DNA of 64,000 nt, from contig JAPTYO010000020.1 of NCBI GenBank assembly GCA_036873135.1, positions 6,068,081 to 6,132,080 on the forward strand, given 5' to 3'. The notes under the pieces were generated by a model. That model did no database searches. It worked only from the letters and a program-made list of their open reading frames with translations, and was not told the origin of the DNA. Source of the stretch: Clarkia xantiana subsp. parviflora (lineage: Eukaryota > Streptophyta > Magnoliopsida > Myrtales > Onagraceae). Below are positions 20,838 through 32,456 of this stretch, in pieces. Within the stretch, counting starts at the first letter, position 1. Every line of letters begins with the position of its first letter. The translations under genes were made by a program, and so were the position numbers.

Positions 20838-21203
20838 CTAGGCTTGATTAATCCCATCTAGAGTCTTATCATTTCTCCCACTCGGAATAATGCTTCTTAT
20901 CGTAGCATCACTTTTATTGGGAACATTTTTCCCACTCGGAACAATGCTTCTTATCGGAGCATCGCTTCTTTTGGGAACAAGAGAAGTGCTTGAACCTTGA
21001 CCATCAACTTTCCTTTGACAACCTCTCGGTCTCGGGGTTTCACATCCGAGATGAATTCCTTGATCACTAGGATCTTGAACCAACTTTGGTCGGATCACTC
21101 CCACTGGAAACAATGGGCAGTAGAGGTAGTTGTGGCTTTCCTGGTTCAACAATATGAAAATTAGGTTCAACTTGATTCGTCTCTGCGGCAACAGTGATTT
21201 CAT
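20838..21203 (-). pseudogene. Copia-M integrase-RT linker
   Basis: A 121-codon open stretch, polar and Ser/Pro/Arg-rich, contains repeated SDA(P/T)IRSI(V/I)PSG segments. It matches the Copia-P linker at 16525-16850. It sits where Copia polyproteins have the variable linker between integrase and RT. Confidence 0.65.
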
Positions 21204-21926
21204 GTGGTAGGGTTTATTCCTCCCACTAGATTTACTATGAAAATGTTTCCATTATCATTTACCATGTCATTCACTTGATTTGCCGGTTCAAATATCTCCC
21301 ACTCGAATTAAGTGGGACCTGATTGTCAGTGTTATCCTGCTCCGTTTTGATCAAGACTTCATTTGTTTGAAACTGTCCATGCATCGGAAAATTCGTCCTC
21401 AAGTATGTAATGTCTCATGTTCGACCACGACACGATTTTCCCAAAAGCTGTAATCATGTATTTTTTAAGAGTAGTTCACGTACTCTTGTTCCAAATACGT
21501 GTTTAATGCGCAAATTAATATCGCATGATGATGTGATTTAACTCATTATCATTCTCCAGCTATTATGGCGACGTGTTTTACTGATTTCATTGGAACACAG
21601 TGTTACATAAATGAGAATCACTTTTCATCATCCCATAGGGAACATCTGATAGAGTGACTCCAACATTATATTTATAAATTGTGTTTTCTGAAGTGTTTTA
21701 GTTGATTTGAATGCCTAACCTGACTTATCGTTCAAGGCGTACGGAAGGAAAATCTTTTAACCGAATTAATCCTTATTCGTTGCAAAACTTATCTCAGGGA
21801 TTTTATCCCATCTCCGAACTGAGCATCTTGGGTTTCCACCCTATGCGCCAGCTGATACTTTTACAAAGTCGTGGTAACTTCGAAGCCTACTTCATACCGA
21901 TGTAAATGGTATCAATAAGTTGTTTC
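21204..21926 (-). other. Decayed Copia-M internal DNA
   Basis: No supported gene. It aligns to Copia-P at about 15830-16520 in the opposite orientation. Confidence 0.6.
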
Positions 21927-21994
21927 CAAGGTGTTAGATCACGGTTGGAACTCCGGCACGTTCTTGACGGAAGTCCGAATTCCTTCGCTCCAAG

Positions 21995-22849
21995 TGTTTG
22001 GGTTGAAGTTTCGATTTACAATCATTAACGGGGTGATAAAAATAAAACGATTTGGCAGTCAACGGGTTCAAATTGGGCGTATATCCATCACATGCCCCCG
22101 AGTCAACCAATGGCCTGACCCTTGATTGACTCTATTTTAGGATGGTATGACACGCGCAATTTGAAGCCGGGATTTTACCTTTGGTCGGAATGCTTACTTA
22201 CCCATGGATGTGTATCTCTGACTCTGCCCCCTGCCTTATAAGATAGAGGAATTGCAAACGTCAGAATAGCACGGACACGTGTCCAAGCACGTGTCCGTCC
22301 GAGGTGGAAATAATAAATTTAACACCGTCATGAGTGTGCTCGGAAAATGTATGCTCATGTGGAGATGCAACATGAACACAACTAAACAAGTCCATGTTCA
22401 CTCCTAGCTAACATCCTATAGGCCAACCCGATCTGGTTGGCTGACCCGATCCGTACCCTAAGGTCTTAATTACGTGTTTAAAGGATAATTAATTGTGTTT
22501 AAAGGTTAAAGATGTCATTAAGCCACCTTAATGACACCGTTGCCTATAAATACAACTCTTCCACTATTCATTTGATCATCTTGGCAAGTGGCATAATTTT
22601 GCTCTGACATCTCTCTAGCTTTATCTCTCTAAAACCGTACTGACTTAGGCATCGGAGAGGGTTCATCAGGCACCACCCCCCCTCTGTGCCTGGTATTGCC
22701 CCTCTTGCAGGGCGAGAAGAGAAGAGAAGCTAAGGACGGAAGGACACAAGCTAGGACAGCACAACCCGAGAGCACCGAATCCGCAACATCTCCAGTGAGG
22801 AACGAGACTTAAGTCGACCGCCCGTTGACCCTAGACTCGGAACCTAACA
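21995..22849. mobile_element. 855-bp rearranged E4-like LTR insertion
   Basis: It starts TGTTTGGG, ends CCTAACA and is flanked by CCAAG (21990-21994 and 22850-22854). The first 96 bp are an E4-type LTR start in minus orientation. Next come about 340 bp of matching 3' internal DNA including the polypurine tract (22091 on). After about 22430 there is the second half of an E4-type LTR in plus orientation with TATA (22545-22556), GCATCGGAGAGGG and a normal 3' end. Parts in opposite orientations within one insertion point to a rearranged cDNA. Confidence 0.8.
22268..22300. promoter_or_regulatory. Double G-box palindrome
   Basis: ACGGACACGTG TCCAAG CACGTGTCCGT is a perfect 11-bp inverted repeat holding two CACGTG motifs. 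It corresponds in position to 6089-6120 in E4, with different arm bases that still pair. Confidence 0.5.
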
Positions 22850-23503
22850 CCAAGTAATCCTGCAAAAAGGGATAGACCGGGCGGTGACCCAGAATCCCTC
22901 TCCGATGCTTAAATGAGTATCTCGATGTAGGCAAGTATCAGTGTATATGAGTATATATGTGTATATGAACGTATCTATCCTGAGGTAATTCCTTCCTTTA
23001 TATAGGGGAGGAGTTACCCCAGTTACCTGTTGAGATAACTGCCAGGGGCAGTTAGCCCACGTTCCATTTATCTCGGCCACTTGCCCACGTTCCATCTTCT
23101 CAGGCCACTTCCCCACTACGCTGATAGTGGGCGTGTTTCTTGGCCTCATCCTTTGGTGGCAAGTCCCGACGGATGTCGGGGACTCCAAAGTTATCTCCTT
23201 TGGTCACCACTCGGGGCCCCTCGTCATCGGGACAGGGCCAACATCCTCAGGGATTCAACATCGGGGCCTACTTAAAGGCATTTCATCGGGGCCTACTCAT
23301 AGGCATTTCATCGGGGCCTACTCAAAGGCATTTCATCGGGGCCTACTCAAAGGCATATCATCGGGGGCGTCCAGCTCGTATGTCGGGACCGACCTTGTCG
23401 GGACCCCTCATATTGGCCCTCTAGGCCTCTTTTGGAGCCCAGTGGGCCTACTTCACCGTTTACTCGTCTTTAATGGTCCTAACGGCTATATCGAAACCCA
23501 TCA

Positions 23504-24003
23504 TTTGCCCCCAAGACATGAGGGACTTACAGTTCGTCGTGTCTTCCAACTCCGGACCTCCCGATATCGGTAGCGGAGGCTTTTAACTTTACAAAAAATC
23601 TTCTGAAGCGGATCTCCTCATCCAAGATTCCCCGATATTCCAAGGATAACCACCGAATCCGAAAAGATTTCTCGGTTACTCAACTATTAAATGCAAAGGG
23701 TGATGAAGCGACGGCTTGGGTACCCGTGTCTGCTTTTTCTGAAAAAAGTACTTTTTAGCCGTTTTGTCGCTGGCGTCTCAACGACTCAGGTTGAAGCGTT
23801 TCATCTTCAACTGTCCGGATTGCAACGTCTCTTTGGCTATCTTCTCTCCTATAAAACCCCAAATCTTGGCACTATTCAGTTCTCCTCCACCGTTTCATCC
23901 TCTGTGATTTCAAAAGCTCAAGCTCTCCTTCCTGATTTCTGATCAGCACTCCGGCAACCAGGATCTCCGACCATCAAGATCATCTTTTCTTCCCCAATTC
24001 ATC
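23504..24003 (+). promoter_or_regulatory. Polypurine tract (minus) and promoter/leader of the Tat3 antisense gene
   Basis: 23504-23520 is the minus-strand polypurine tract. On the plus strand CCTATAAAACC (23848-23858) is a TATA box about 150 bp before the antisense ATG, followed by a CT-rich leader. Tat1 has the equivalent TTATAAAAGC at 32289-32298 with similar downstream sequence (TTGGCACTATTC versus CTGGCACTATTC). Confidence 0.7.
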
Positions 24004-26929
24004 ATGTCTGGTAAGATTTCTTCCTCTGATTCTGAAAAAACTGCTAGCATAGTTTTTCTTTTATCTTAATCAGCTTACCCGGACTTTTCCAAAAATCAAC
24101 TGTGCCTTTTCTTGCCATGGTTATTTTCCAGACGGTGAATCCAGTTCTGGGGGGTAAAACCCTTCAAGTTTGATTATGGTTGTAATGAGATCTCGGAAAA
24201 CGCCTATGACGAAGCTCTCCGGGAGGGATGTATCACTTCCACCTGGGAGCCTCGCTATCCCTATCCTCGCCCTCGCATCCCGGGCGACCCTGTGGTCGCT
24301 CGTCCCCGGGAAGGGGAGGTATTTGTCTCCACCGGGCAAGTATCGGCAGGGATCCGATTCCCTTTCTGTGGGGATCTAGTCGAGATGTGTGATTATTACA
24401 AAACACATCCGACTACCTCTTTCCCCCACGCCATCCGTGTGTGGAACTCCTTCCATGTCCTTTGCCTCCACCAGAAGTGGACCTATAGCCTCCGACTTTT
24501 TCGGACCTTCTATGGCCTGAAGTGCAACGATGTCGGGGTCTGTGCCTTCTACCCACGGATGCCTAAGTGGAGCAAGACGCAGCTCTCCCGATATAGCTGG
24601 AACGGTGACACCTGGAAGGTCTCCAAAGGTCGGGGGCTCATCACCGACTCGGGGCCTGACAACAGCGGTTGGAAGACGAATTACTTCTTCATCCGGAACA
24701 GTTCCATCCCGTGGCCCCGATGGGAGGTTGAAGCAGACCCTCCTCCTGCTTATCCCACTTACTCCGAGGAGGATTTTCAAATTCTCCACTACATCCAACT
24801 CTATCGCTGGGGGAATTCCTTCGCTCCCCTCGATGCCAACTCCATCGTGGAGCGGGATCAGGTTCTTGCCGGGATCCGTCTCCTCGATGCTGCCTCCGGG
24901 GGTCAACTCTACGACGGCCCCTCCAATGTCGTTCCTTGGGTAATATTCTAATTGCACCTTTGTTTTCGTCTTTGCAGCTAAGAAAGTATCAATGCTGACC
25001 AATATCATGCTTAAGCAGGCGGAGATCGATGCCGTCCAACGTCCCGCGCGGAAGAGGAAGTCCTCGAAGAGGGCCGCCTCCTCATCGGCACCTCCATCTG
25101 CGGAGGAGGTTAAGCGGGCCCGGGTGGACAAGATGGAGAGGATCTTCAACACCCAGACTCCCGAAGAAGGTAAGCAGCTCTGATTCGCCATCCGATTATA
25201 CAGAAAGCGTATTCCCCAGGAGTTAATTCCCTCCGATAAAAAAACCAGAATCGAAGGGATCAACCGCATCCTGCAAGGAGAAAATCCCCGCATCCTTAAA
25301 GCGGGTTATTACAATTATTACGGGAAAGACCAGTATCTCTCCCGTCGCGTCATTTGGTGTAAGGATCCCGATCAACTCCCTGATTATCTTTCTGAAGCTT
25401 CTCGTCCTCCAGCTGCAGGTCAATCGGGAGCTGGAGCTTCAGCGGGGGTGCCACCCTCCGACGCTCAGGTCGGAGAGCCCCTCCTTCCACTTCCTGCCCC
25501 GAGAGGATCGGGGACTGAAGATGTCCCGACGGACGGTCAGTTCCGTCGGGTGGTTGACCTGGACGTTTCTCACTCTTCCGAGGAGGTGAGCGAAGGTCAG
25601 CTCCTGGTTCGTCGTCAGGGGGTGAGGCAGACCCCGTTGGAGCCGACTCCCGAAGGGCTGCTTCCATCTTCCCCGACACAACAGCATTCGCCCGTTTTAA
25701 GCCTGACTCCTGAAGGGACGACTGGTTCTCACGGCGGCTCGGAGGCTCGCACCTCCGACACTCAGGTCGTCCTTCCCCCTCTCCCCTTAGACGGGAGTTT
25801 CTATCAGCTCTACACCCCCGACCAGGCGACAGCTCCCTGGACCCCGGTCGAGTCATTGCAAGGGGTCACACTCCGTCGGAGCGATGCACCACCGGAACTG
25901 GGTCTGCACTTGCTGGAAGGTTCAGTTCCACCATCTCCGAAGCTTCCGCTCTCCTTAGCTCGGGCGGACATCCAAACGGACATTCGCGAAATGGACGTTC
26001 GTCGCGTGGAGGTAAGGCTTCCTGTTTTTACACTTAGTATATAAGGTAAAATATTCTCATGTACTGACCTCTTCCTTTCTTCTTCACAGGAAATGGCGGA
26101 CCAACACCGCTGTTTCGGGTACATCCTGGCCCTGGAGGAGGCCCTTGAGCAGGAGCGAGCCAAGGCGGCCCCCGAGGTCTTGGCCAAGCTCGAAGAGGAT
26201 TTGGCTGCCTCCGAATCGTCGTGGGGCAAGCTGGTTAAGGAGCAGGCCCTCCTTAGCCAGAAGACTCGGGACCTCCTAAGGCAGGTCCACGATTTCGAGC
26301 GGTAGCTGAAGCAGGAGCGGTAAAAGCTCAAGGAAGAGCAGCAGAGGCACACGGAGGATCGAGACAGGCTCGTCCTCGAGAAGAAGTCCCTTGAGGACGT
26401 CAAGGCGGGACTGGAGGCTGAGAAGGTCCTTCTCACCAATCGGTCCCAACAGATGGAGCGGGAAATCGCATAGTTTCCCCTCAAGCTGGCTGAGGCTGAG
26501 GCCAAGGGTCGGGAAGATTACCGGGGCTCCGAGGATTTCAAGGTGGACGCGGTGAGGTTCTGTAACGCGGAGATGGAGACTACCTTGCTCAACGCTGTTG
26601 AGGAGCTCCATCTGGAGTATGGCAGTGCCATTGACTTCACCAAGTCTCAGACTCTCGCCCCCTTCGCGGAGAGGTATTTCAGCTTTTCAGAGGAGAGCGA
26701 TGGGGCCAACACCCCCGAGGGAACTGCGGGTGCGGAAGGCACGGTGGAGCCTCCAAGTACAGACCTCCCGACAACTGATCCCCTGACAATCGACCCTTCA
26801 CTGGCTGACCTCCAAGGGTCCGATCCTCCCACGGCCAATCTTCCAGGATCTGATCCTCCGATCGCGGAGCCTTCTGCCATGGACCTCGTGGACTCTGCTC
26901 CCCTCGATGCTGCCAAGGACCAAGCTTAA
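24004..26929 (+). pseudogene. Antisense 'gypsy-type transposon' gene of Tat3
   Basis: Exon 1 is ATGTCTG (24004-24010) and the intron is 24011-24131. Exon 2 carries the conserved domain (about 24170-24939; AGIRFPFC, RVWNSFHVLC, YSLRLFRTFYG, YFFIRNSS). Likely further exons are 24978-25169, 25220-26011 and 26090-26929, though the introns at 24940 and 25170 would be only 38 and 50 bp. The last exon is a charged coiled coil with an Asp/Pro-rich tail (SDPPxAxxPG repeats). It is broken by one extra A near 24158-24161 and by TAG/TAA/TAG codons near 26303, 26321 and 26471, each explicable by C to T in a Gln codon. Function unknown. It is convergent with pol. Confidence 0.8.
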
Positions 26930-27020
26930 CGCTTTATTTTTGAATCCTTGTAATTTCCTTCTCTTGTCGTGAACCTTTCAGGCCTTTATAATATTAATCC
27001 ATTTTGGTTCCGATTATCGC

Positions 27021-27432
27021 TGCACCATTTAAGGTGAATTAACCACACCACTTAAGGCGATTCGATCATACCACTTAGAGTGATTCGACGCGTCACTTAA
27101 GACATTTTACCCACACCACTTAAGGCGATTTAACTACGCCACTTAAGGCGATTTAACCATACCACTTAAGGCGATTTAACCACACCACTTAAGGTGATTT
27201 AACCACACCACTCAAGGCGATTTAGCCATGCCACTTAAGGCAATTTAACCACACCACTTAAGGCGATTTAATCGTGCCACTTAAGGCGATTTCACCACAC
27301 CACTTAAGGCAATTTCACCACACCACTTAAGGCGATTTAATCGTGCCACTTAAGGCAATTTATCCACACCACTTAAGGCGATTTAATCGTGCCACTTAAG
27401 GCAATTTATCCACACCACTTAAGGCGATTTGA
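27021..27432. repeat. 22-23-bp tandem array between antisense gene and pol of Tat3
   Basis: About 18 units of CCACACCACTTAAGGCGATTTA. The core CACCACTTAAGG is shared with the different, longer repeat unit of Tat1 (33092-33245), so the two arrays probably grew from one ancestral segment. The array lies between the stops of the convergent genes. Confidence 0.9.
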
Positions 27433-27542
27433 TCGGAAGTAACCTCTTCATTCATTGATGGCTCAAAACCTGTTTATATCAAATCAAAACGATAAACAAC
27501 TTGCACCACTAAAGGCGACTTAATATCAGGCATGACATTTCT

Positions 27543-28258
27543 TCAAGTGTTCACCACTAAAAGAATGCTACAACACATTGCCATCGAGGTCTTCCAACTT
27601 ATACGCATTTCGAGCTGGCATCCCCACGACCTTATAAGGTCCTTCCCATTTTGGTGACATCTTGTTGATCCGATCCAAAAGGGTAAATTCGTTCCGACGC
27701 CAGACCAGTTCCCCGACAAAGAACTGTCGGGACTTGACTCGACAATTTTAATATCTGGCTGTTGCCAAGCGTATCCGAGCCTGGGCCTCCTCGGCATTCC
27801 GCCTCTTCTCTTCGACCAAGTCCAAGTCCAGGCGCCTCATTTCATCATTCGACAGCGGCTCATAATACCTCGTCCGATGGGATGCCACAGCTATTTCAAT
27901 GGGAGCGACTGCTTCCGTGCCATAAACAAGGCCAAACGGAGTCTCCCCAGTTGATCGTTTGGGTGTAATTCTAACAGCCCAAAGCACATATTCCAGCTCG
28001 TCCAGCCATTTGCCCTTCAAGGCATGAACCCTCTTCTTCAGGCAATCCATCACGATCTTGTTGGCTGACTCCACCTGTCCATTAGTTTGAGCATGATGGA
28101 CAGAGGCTGTTCGATGCTCAATTTTCAGTTCCTCCAGGTACTCCTTCCACTGGGCCCCGTTAAACGGAGGGCCGTTATCACTGATCAACACCTTAGGGAT
28201 CCCGTATCTGGATATAATATGGGTCTGGAGGAATTTGAGGATATGAATCCCCGTTGTC
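27543..28258 (-). pseudogene. pol: Tat3 integrase, catalytic core to C-terminus
   Basis: The minus strand has KVLISDNGPPF (second catalytic Asp), HHAQTNGQVESANK (catalytic Glu), a GKPY-like WAVRITPKRSTGETPF segment and the C-terminal RRNEF...LEDLDG region. Stop codons follow ATARY and near the C-terminus. Upstream, at about 28258, the frame joins the RNase H linker: the second RNase H, the HHCC zinc finger and the first catalytic Asp are deleted relative to Tat1. Confidence 0.85.
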
Positions 28259-31050
28259 TGACTGCTCTGCCATCGGGACTTCCATGGTTGCCCCCTCTAC
28301 AGGGCCCGCTTCTTCTAGATCGGGGGCTGTAGACTCTGCTATGAAATCCGTCAATGCCTGGCCCTTAATAGCCGTTCTCGGAGCAAAGTGAATGTGGAAC
28401 TCACTAAGCTCGACTTCCCATTTCACTAATCTCCCCGACGCGTCAGGTCGGTTCAAAAATTGTTTCAGGGGCTAATTCGTCAAAACAGTAATCTCATGCG
28501 CATGGAAGTAAGGTCTCAGCTTCCGAGCAGTGACAATCAACGCATAAAGGTACTTCTCAAGGGCGGGATAATTCATTTCAGACTTGGCGAGTGCCTTGCT
28601 TACATAATAGACGGGGACTTGGTTACCCTCTACGACTTTCACTAAGACAGAGCTAACAGCAAATTCAGAAACAGCCAAATACAGATAGAGTGGCTCGCCT
28701 GGGATGGGCTTCGCCAACAGCGGGAGGGTGCGGAGGTGTTGCTTGAGTGCCTGGAACGCCTCTTCGTACTTAGCAGTCCACTCGAACTTCTTGTTGGCCC
28801 TCAGCACTTCAAAGAACGGCATGGATCGGTCGCTTGCCTTGGACAGGAAGCGATTCATCGCGGCCAATCGGCCATTCAGCACCTGCACCTCCCGATGGTT
28901 CGTCGGGGACTTCATCTCCTCGATCGCCTTCAGCTTCTCAGGGTTCACCTCGATTCCCCTCTGGCTCACCATGAAGCCCAGAAACTTCCCTGAGTGCACT
29001 CCGAAGGCACCTTGGCCGGGTTCAAGCGAACTTGATGAAGCCTCATCCGCTCAAACGCCGTGGCCAAGTTGTGAACATGATCCTCGGCCTGTCGGGACTT
29101 CACCAGCATATCGTCCACATAGGCCTCCATCGTTTTCCCTAGCATATCCCTGAACAGCTTGTTCACCATCCTCTGATAAGTTGCACCTGCATTGATCAGT
29201 CCAAAGGGCATAACATCATAGTGATAGATTTCACTATCAGCATAAAAAGCGGTGTGGGGGGCATCCTCCTTGGACATCTTGATCTGATTGTAGCCGTAGT
29301 AGGCATCCATAAAGCTCAGAAACTCATGTCCCGATGTGGCATCCACCAGCTGGTCGATCCTCGGGAGCGGATAGCAATCCTTCGGGCATGCTTTGTTCAG
29401 GTCGCGGAAATCAACACACATCCGCCACTTGCCATTGCTCTTCTTCACCAGGACTGGGTTGGCAACCCAGGTCTTGAATCGGAGCTCCTTAATAAATCCA
29501 GCATCGAGCAACCTGCCCACCTCTTGCTGGATCGCGATCTTCTTGTCGGCACCCATCGGGCGCCTTCTCTGTGCAATCTGCTTGATCGCGGGGTCAATCT
29601 TCAGCTCATGAGTAATCACATCGGGGCTGATTCCTGGCATGTCACTCGGGGACCAGGCAAACAGCTCCTTGAACTCCTTCAACAAATCAATCATTTCTTG
29701 GGCCTTCTCCTCAGACAGAGCGTACCCAATCTTCACCTTCCTCTGAGGTCCATCGATCTCGACCTCCTTCAAATCCTCCATCGGGGCGGGACGCCCAAAC
29801 TCTTCTCGGGGATCAACATAAGTCTGGAAAATAGTCATAGCCTCCCGATTCCTCCTTCGAGTGGCATTGACATAGCACTTCCTGGAGGCCACCTGATCGC
29901 CCCTGACTTCCCCGACTCCGTGGTCAGTCGGAAACTTCATCTTCTGGTGGACAGTTGAGGCAATTGCCCCCATCGAGTTGATGGTGGTCCTCCCGATAAT
30001 TGCATTGTAAGTCCCCGCGGACTTGACCACCACGAACTCCACGTCCCTCTTCTCCGACTTCCAACCACTACCGAACTCAACCGGTAAGATAATCATCCCC
30101 GCCGGGTAAGAGGTAGAGCCAGAAAATCCGACCATCGGGAAGTCCGCATGCTTCAAATCCTTCTTGGTTTTTCCCATGGCCTCCAGCGCATCCATGAACA
30201 AAATATCGGAGGAGCTCCCTCCATCAATCAAGATTCGCTTCATCTCGTACCCATCCACGTTCGGGGTCACGACCAAAGCATCATCGTGCGGGGTCTCCAC
30301 ACCTATCAGGTCCTCCGCTGAGAAGAGAATCACCATCTCTTCCTTCGGGGTCCAAGATCGGGCCCTCTTGCCCAGCACCACAGCAGCAGGAATTCGAGAA
30401 GCATAGACCTCTCGAGATGCCGTGGTATCACCTCCAGCAGCAAATCCCCCATGGATCACATTAATGGTCCCCCGCTTCTCCCTGCGGGTATTGGAAGACT
30501 CGGGTTTCTCCTTCTTCGGGGACCGATCGCGGGATCGGGAACGGGACCGCGATCGGGACCGGGAACGGGATCGGCTCCGTTGCCCAGCCACAAATTCCTT
30601 GAGCTTCCCCTTCTGGATCAGCTTCTCAATCTCCTTCTTCAACTCCCGACAGTGGTTAGTGTCGTGACCGCTGACGCGATGGAAACGACAATAACGATCG
30701 GTGCGGGCTCCCATGAACTCTCCATCCTTCTTCGAGGGGTACCTAGTGATACCCTGTCGATCCATCACCGCCAACACAGCACCCATGGAGCAAACGAGAG
30801 GAGTGTAATGGTCCTCCCACTTGTCCGACTTCGAGGGACGCTTATCTTCCCTCCGATCGGAGCGGCCTCGACCCCGACTGCTCTCGGGTTTATCTTTCCT
30901 CCTGCGATCGTCCCAGCGCTTGAACGACTGCTTCCCCTTATTTGATTTCGGAGGATCGAGCTCTCCGGCAGCTATCTTCGACTCATGTACGTCGATTTGC
31001 TGCTTCACCCTCTTCTGCAGCACCTCCATGTTCCACACAACCTTCTCAGC
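28259..31050 (-). pseudogene. pol: Tat3 Gag C-terminus, protease, RT and RNase H
   Basis: An open stretch of about 2.07 kb (31050-28966) holds the Gag C-terminus, a zinc knuckle, an Arg/Ser run (30510-30585), the protease (DGGSS near 30215), the CYVN block and RT (PLPRIDQLVDATSG, YHYDVMPFGL, YVDDMLVKS). A frameshift near 28990 and a TAG near 28470 (Gln in Tat1) interrupt RT/RNase H. The N-terminal part of gag lies at 40182-41210 beyond the Tat1 insertion; removing Tat1 and one TSD copy restores the frame. Confidence 0.9.
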
Positions 31051-31810
31051 TGTTGGATCACGGGCGAAGCTCCGTTACGTCCTTGATGGAAAGCTTTGGA
31101 CTCCTGGGCTCCGCGTAATCCTGCAAAAGGGGATGACCTGGTTGGTGACCCAGAATCCCTCTCCGATGCTTAAATGAGTATGTGATCAATGGGGTGGTAA
31201 CCAATAGTCTAAGTTCGTATTAGATGATGGTTTTCTGAGGTAACTTCCTCCTTTATATAGGAGGGGAAGTTACTCAGTTACCTGTTACTGCGCCTGGCAG
31301 TTTTACCCATGATTCCGTGTATCTCGCCACGATTCCGCCTATCTCGGTCGGGATTCCGTATATCTCGCCCCACGCTCCGCGTATCTTACCCATACTTCCG
31401 CGTATCTCGGGCACGCCCTGCGTATCTCGGGGGACTTATCTATATCTTTAACCGTCTCCCACTACTCTATCTAGTAGGCGGGTTTCTCGGTCTTTATCCT
31501 CTGATCACAAGTCTCGACTCCTGTCGGGGACTCCAGAGTTATCTCATTCTAGGTCACCATCCAGGACCCCTTGTCTCACGGGACGGGTCCAGCCTCTGCG
31601 GGGCTTTTATCATCGGGGCCTTTACTAAGGCATATCGGAGCCTACTCAGAGTCTTCTTGTCGGAAGCATTCAGCTCATACATCGGGACCGCTAAAGTCGG
31701 GACCCTTCGTACTGGGCCTCTGGGCCTTCCAGGCTTTTCACGAGGCCCACTGGACCTACTCGCCGTCCATTGGCTGTTAACGGGGCTAACGATTACATCG
31801 GAACCCATCA
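31051..31810 (-). repeat. 3' LTR of Tat1 (760 bp)
   Basis: On the plus strand it starts TGTTGGATCACGG and ends GAACCCATCA, matching the E1 LTR in inverse orientation. The minus-strand TATA is at 31251-31262. U3 has repeats around CGTATCTCG (31316-31435). The polypurine tract (minus) adjoins at 31811. Confidence 0.95.
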
Positions 31811-31859
31811 TTTGCCCCCAAGACACGGGGGACTTGCAGTCTGTCGTGTCTTCCAGATC

Positions 31860-32005
31860 CAGACCTCCCGACCTCACCGTCAGAGGCTTTTATGTCCATA
31901 CCTCCCGATATTGCCATCAGAGGCTTTTGTCTTCATACCTCCCGATAATGCCGTCGGAGGCTTTTATCTTCATACCTCCCGATATTGCCATCGGAGGCTT
32001 TTGCC
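31860..32005. repeat. About 38-bp tandem repeat next to the Tat1 polypurine tract
   Basis: Three to four units of GAGGCTTTT...CATACCTCCCGAT(A)TTGCC. It is the counterpart of 1021-1165 in E1. Confidence 0.75.
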
Positions 32006-32456
32006 TTGAGCACAATTCTTGAATAACAAAGTTTTCCACTCCTGATTGCCTTGGGCCCACTGGACTCTATGGGCAGTTGCCAAATCCGAGGAGACTCCTC
32101 GGTTACCGCAGCATTAAATGCTGGGGATTATGAAACGACACTCAAATCGGCGTGACTGTTGCTTTCTGAAAAAGGCACTCATTACGTCACCACGTCTCTT
32201 CCGTACCGTCCCCCTAATATCGACGATCAAGATTGAATCGTTTCGTCTTCAACGGTCCAGATTGAGTCCATCCAGTTTGTCCTTTTGCTTATAAAAGCTA
32301 AAACCCTGGCACTATTCTTCTTCACCGTTTCAATCTTTGGATGTTCTGCCATTCTCGAACTCGAAGTTTCTTCTCCAAGTTTCTTCTACTCTTCAAGTGA
32401 TCCAAGGCCTTCAACCCTTTCGACCTTTCTTCATCTTCTCCAAGCAACCACCGATA

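Larger units (their letters stand above)
21932..23503 (-). repeat. 3' LTR of Tat3, split by an 855-bp insertion
   Basis: The pieces are 21932-21994 and 22855-23503. On the plus strand it starts TGTTAGATCACGG and ends AACCCATCA. U3 has four tandem copies of a 25-bp unit TCATCGGGGCCTACTCAAAGG (23270-23365). The minus-strand TATA lies near 22995-23005. The same U3 repeats occur in 41266-41981 and in the solo LTR at 52243. Confidence 0.92.

Noticed and set aside
24940..24977. 38-bp intron in the Tat3 antisense gene
   Set aside because: It is too short for usual plant introns. GT and AG fit, but I left this junction as uncertain.
28704..29153. Plus-strand ORFs antisense to RT (also 29221-29958 and 36250-36918)
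   Set aside because: They mirror the conserved pol sequence in other frames and recur only because pol is conserved.
31309..32022. 237-aa plus-strand ORF across the Tat1 3' LTR (also 39713-40231)
   Set aside because: It spans U3 repeats and the polypurine tract, repeats the same short tracts and has no protein-like character.
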